Assembly (NCBI GenBank): GCA_023140095.1
Contig: JAGLMJ010000004.1
Coordinates: 1 to 28,916, forward strand
Direction of reading: 5' to 3'
Length of the DNA stretch: 28,916 nt
DNA from: Candidatus Omnitrophota bacterium
Lineage (GTDB): Bacteria > Omnitrophota > Koll11 > Zapsychrales > Zapsychraceae
The number at the start of each line of letters is the position of its first letter. The first letter of the stretch is position 1. A program made the position numbers and the translations under genes. Shown here piece by piece: positions 27,717-28,916 of the stretch. The notes under the pieces were generated by a model. The model was not told the origin of the DNA. It saw nothing but the letters and a program-made list of their open reading frames with translations, and made no database searches.

Positions 27717-28624
27717 AAATGAGGTAGGATATTTCTTAAAAGCCTATTATCTTCCTGATAATAATCCCCAACTATATCCGAAGCATCTTCCCTTAGGTCT
27801 CGATTGGAGCCCGGGAGCAAACGCATGCCCCATTGGGCAATCCTCTTTACTTTCCGACCCTTGGTGTAAGTTGAAAGAATATTAGCTTTTCGTACTTTTT
27901 CTAAATCCCGAGAAGACAAGGACACATTAACCTTATTTTCAGCTTTCACGTCAATCTTTTCCCCAACAATCTTCGCTATTCTCCTTAAGACATCTGAGCT
28001 ATTATGCTCAAAATCCTCATAAAGGAAGACATGCATGTCTTCAAAATACTTTCTAAAACAATTGATCAGAGCCGAGTATTTAAAACAATCTAGATGTAAA
28101 TAAAAGTCATTACTGTTGAAATAAAGAGTTCTTGGATCGTATCTATGGGGCTGCCTCTTGAAATCTGCAAATGTATAATCCTCCGCCGGCTTCCAAATAA
28201 AATCTTTAAATTTCTTCGTTCCATAAAGCATTTTAACGTACGAGCTATAATAGGACAACAATATATCTTTTTGGTCACGAAGAAATAGGAGAATTTTTGC
28301 TTGAGGAAAAATCTCTTTTAATCTCTTTGCAATAAGACTTCGGTTGATATAAGAAAAACCAACCGGCTGTCCCGTCAAAAACGAATCGGAGATCATTAAA
28401 TTTTTACCACTAATTTTATTAAGTTCGTCAACAACCAATTCTTTGTCGTACAGTGAATCATCAGCATATTGCAGCTGATTAAACGCATGGTTATGTACTG
28501 TAAAAGGCCTTGTGAGGTGCGTATAGGTTTTTAACTTGGGCCAAACACATTTTTGAAAATATGTTGTTGATGTTTTAGCTAATCCAACATGAAGAATTAC
28601 ATTCTCAAGGGAATTTACCGCCAT
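27683..28624 (-). CDS. Sulfotransferase (PAPS-dependent)
   Basis: 313 aa. The 5'-phosphosulfate loop is HVGLAKTSTTYFQ (residues 12-24) near the N-terminus, and the 3'-phosphate loop is ILLFLRDQKDILLSYYSSY (111-129) with R116 and S124 in the usual R-D-x2-D-x3-S-x-Y pattern. These define the sulfotransferase fold that moves sulfate from PAPS to a hydroxyl or amine of a glycan, lipid or small molecule. The ATG at 28624 has a perfect AGGAGG site upstream. Sulfation would make the polymer strongly acidic. No PAPS-making genes are in view. A degenerate copy of the gene's 3' end lies just upstream of its start. Confidence 0.85.
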   Translation of the reverse strand: MAVNSLENVILHVGLAKTSTTYFQKCVWPKLKTYTHLTRPFTVHNHAFNQLQYADDSLYDKELVVDELNKISGKNLMISDSFLTGQPVGFSYINRSLIAKRLKEIFPQAKILLFLRDQKDILLSYYSSYVKMLYGTKKFKDFIWKPAEDYTFADFKRQPHRYDPRTLYFNSNDFYLHLDCFKYSALINCFRKYFEDMHVFLYEDFEHNSSDVLRRIAKIVGEKIDVKAENKVNVSLSSRDLEKVRKANILSTYTKGRKVKRIAQWGMRLLPGSNRDLREDASDIVGDYYQEDNRLLRNILPHLPWSCCPGKYN

Positions 28625-28657
28625 ACAATTTCCTCCTGATTTTCTGATTTTCCGAAC

Positions 28658-28706
28658 TTAATTAGTTATACCTACCAAGCTAACAGCTCCAAGGTTAAAT
28701 AGGTTG
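28658..28706 (-). pseudogene. Remnant of a second sulfotransferase gene (3' end only)
   Basis: This stretch matches the 3' end of the neighbouring sulfotransferase gene. Positions 28658-28695 agree with 27679-27716 at 33 of 38 bases, and the match carries on for about 10 more bases with two compensating one-base indels. Read on the minus strand it gives PWSC, a stop, LGRYN and a stop, against PWSCCPGKYN and a stop in the intact gene. The rest of the copy is missing. Its coding-side end coincides with the end of the truncated flippase frame. Confidence 0.7.
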
Positions 28707-28892
28707 AGCTAAAATGTCGAAAAGAACCGCAAAACTGAGCGTATAACTAAAGATTCCGAACTGCTCTGGCCCCAAATAACGTATCACTGCGGCCCAAACA
28801 ACCAATGTCAATAATATGCGGATACATTTCTCGATCAGCAAATAGGCTGTATTTAAAAAATACCCTCTAAACCCTTTATTTTCTAGAAGCAT
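28695..28892 (-). pseudogene. Truncated Wzx-type flippase, N-terminal 65 residues only
   Basis: The frame opens at an ATG (28892) with no clear ribosome-binding site and is open upstream to the window edge, so the true start could lie outside. Its 65 residues match the N-terminus of oligosaccharide flippases: a polar start, a first helix (AYLLIEKCIRILLTLVVWAAVI), the signature RYLGPEQFGIFSY and a second helix (TLSFAVLFDILA). It then stops, where a full protein would have more than 400 residues. The last three to four codons already belong to the sulfotransferase-tail remnant, so the frame ends by a fusion and not by a point mutation. It is almost certainly non-functional. Confidence 0.75.
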
Positions 28893-28916
28893 ACTAGTGC
28901 ACTGATGCGCATAAAA

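Overview
The window comes from an uncultured, probably Gram-negative bacterium of moderate GC content. Every gene I can support lies on the minus strand, so transcription runs from high to low coordinates. A pgk-tpiA-secG block followed by a carbamoyltransferase/SxtJ/DUF5989 trio and a peptide ABC transporter, next to a large surface-polysaccharide locus, would fit Candidatus Omnitrophota or a relative. That placement is a guess from gene content and was not tested.

Left part (about 1-6.8 kb): a near-consensus promoter (TTGACA-N16-TATAAT, 6766-6793) appears to drive a tightly packed unit. In transcription order it holds pgk, tpiA, secG, a NodU/TobZ-type carbamoyltransferase, an SxtJ-like membrane protein, a 52-aa DUF5989 protein, an oligopeptide-binding protein and the first 49 codons of its permease. 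It joins lower glycolysis and Sec translocation to an O-carbamoylation module of unknown target and to peptide uptake.

Middle part (about 6.8-22.5 kb): polysaccharide genes. In transcription order these are a GT-A glycosyltransferase, two methyltransferases (one of FkbM type), a cupin, a GDP-perosamine-synthase-like aminotransferase, a GT4 glycosyltransferase, a WecG/TagA glycosyltransferase, the initiating polyprenyl-phosphate sugar transferase, gmd, fcl, an O-antigen ligase/polymerase, a GT-C-like membrane enzyme, a third methyltransferase, a B12-binding radical SAM enzyme and a 51-aa membrane micro-ORF. Gmd would make GDP-4-keto-6-deoxymannose. Fcl could turn this into GDP-L-fucose, and the aminotransferase could turn it into GDP-perosamine or a similar amino sugar.

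Right part (about 22.5-28.9 kb): a gene-free stretch of roughly 470 bp with a strong inverted repeat, then an SGNH hydrolase/MBOAT pair (O-acetylation), a Wzx-type flippase, a fourth methyltransferase and a sulfotransferase. At the right edge the first 65 codons of a second flippase run directly into a degenerate copy of the sulfotransferase gene's 3' end. This is a gene-deletion scar.

Together the genes suggest a Wzx/Wzy-type surface glycan that is heavily modified (deoxy and amino sugars, methyl, acetyl, sulfate) but has few recognisable glycosyltransferases. No Wzz, Wza or other export genes are in view, so the locus probably continues past the right edge. I found no rRNA, tRNA, CRISPR array or intact insertion sequence.
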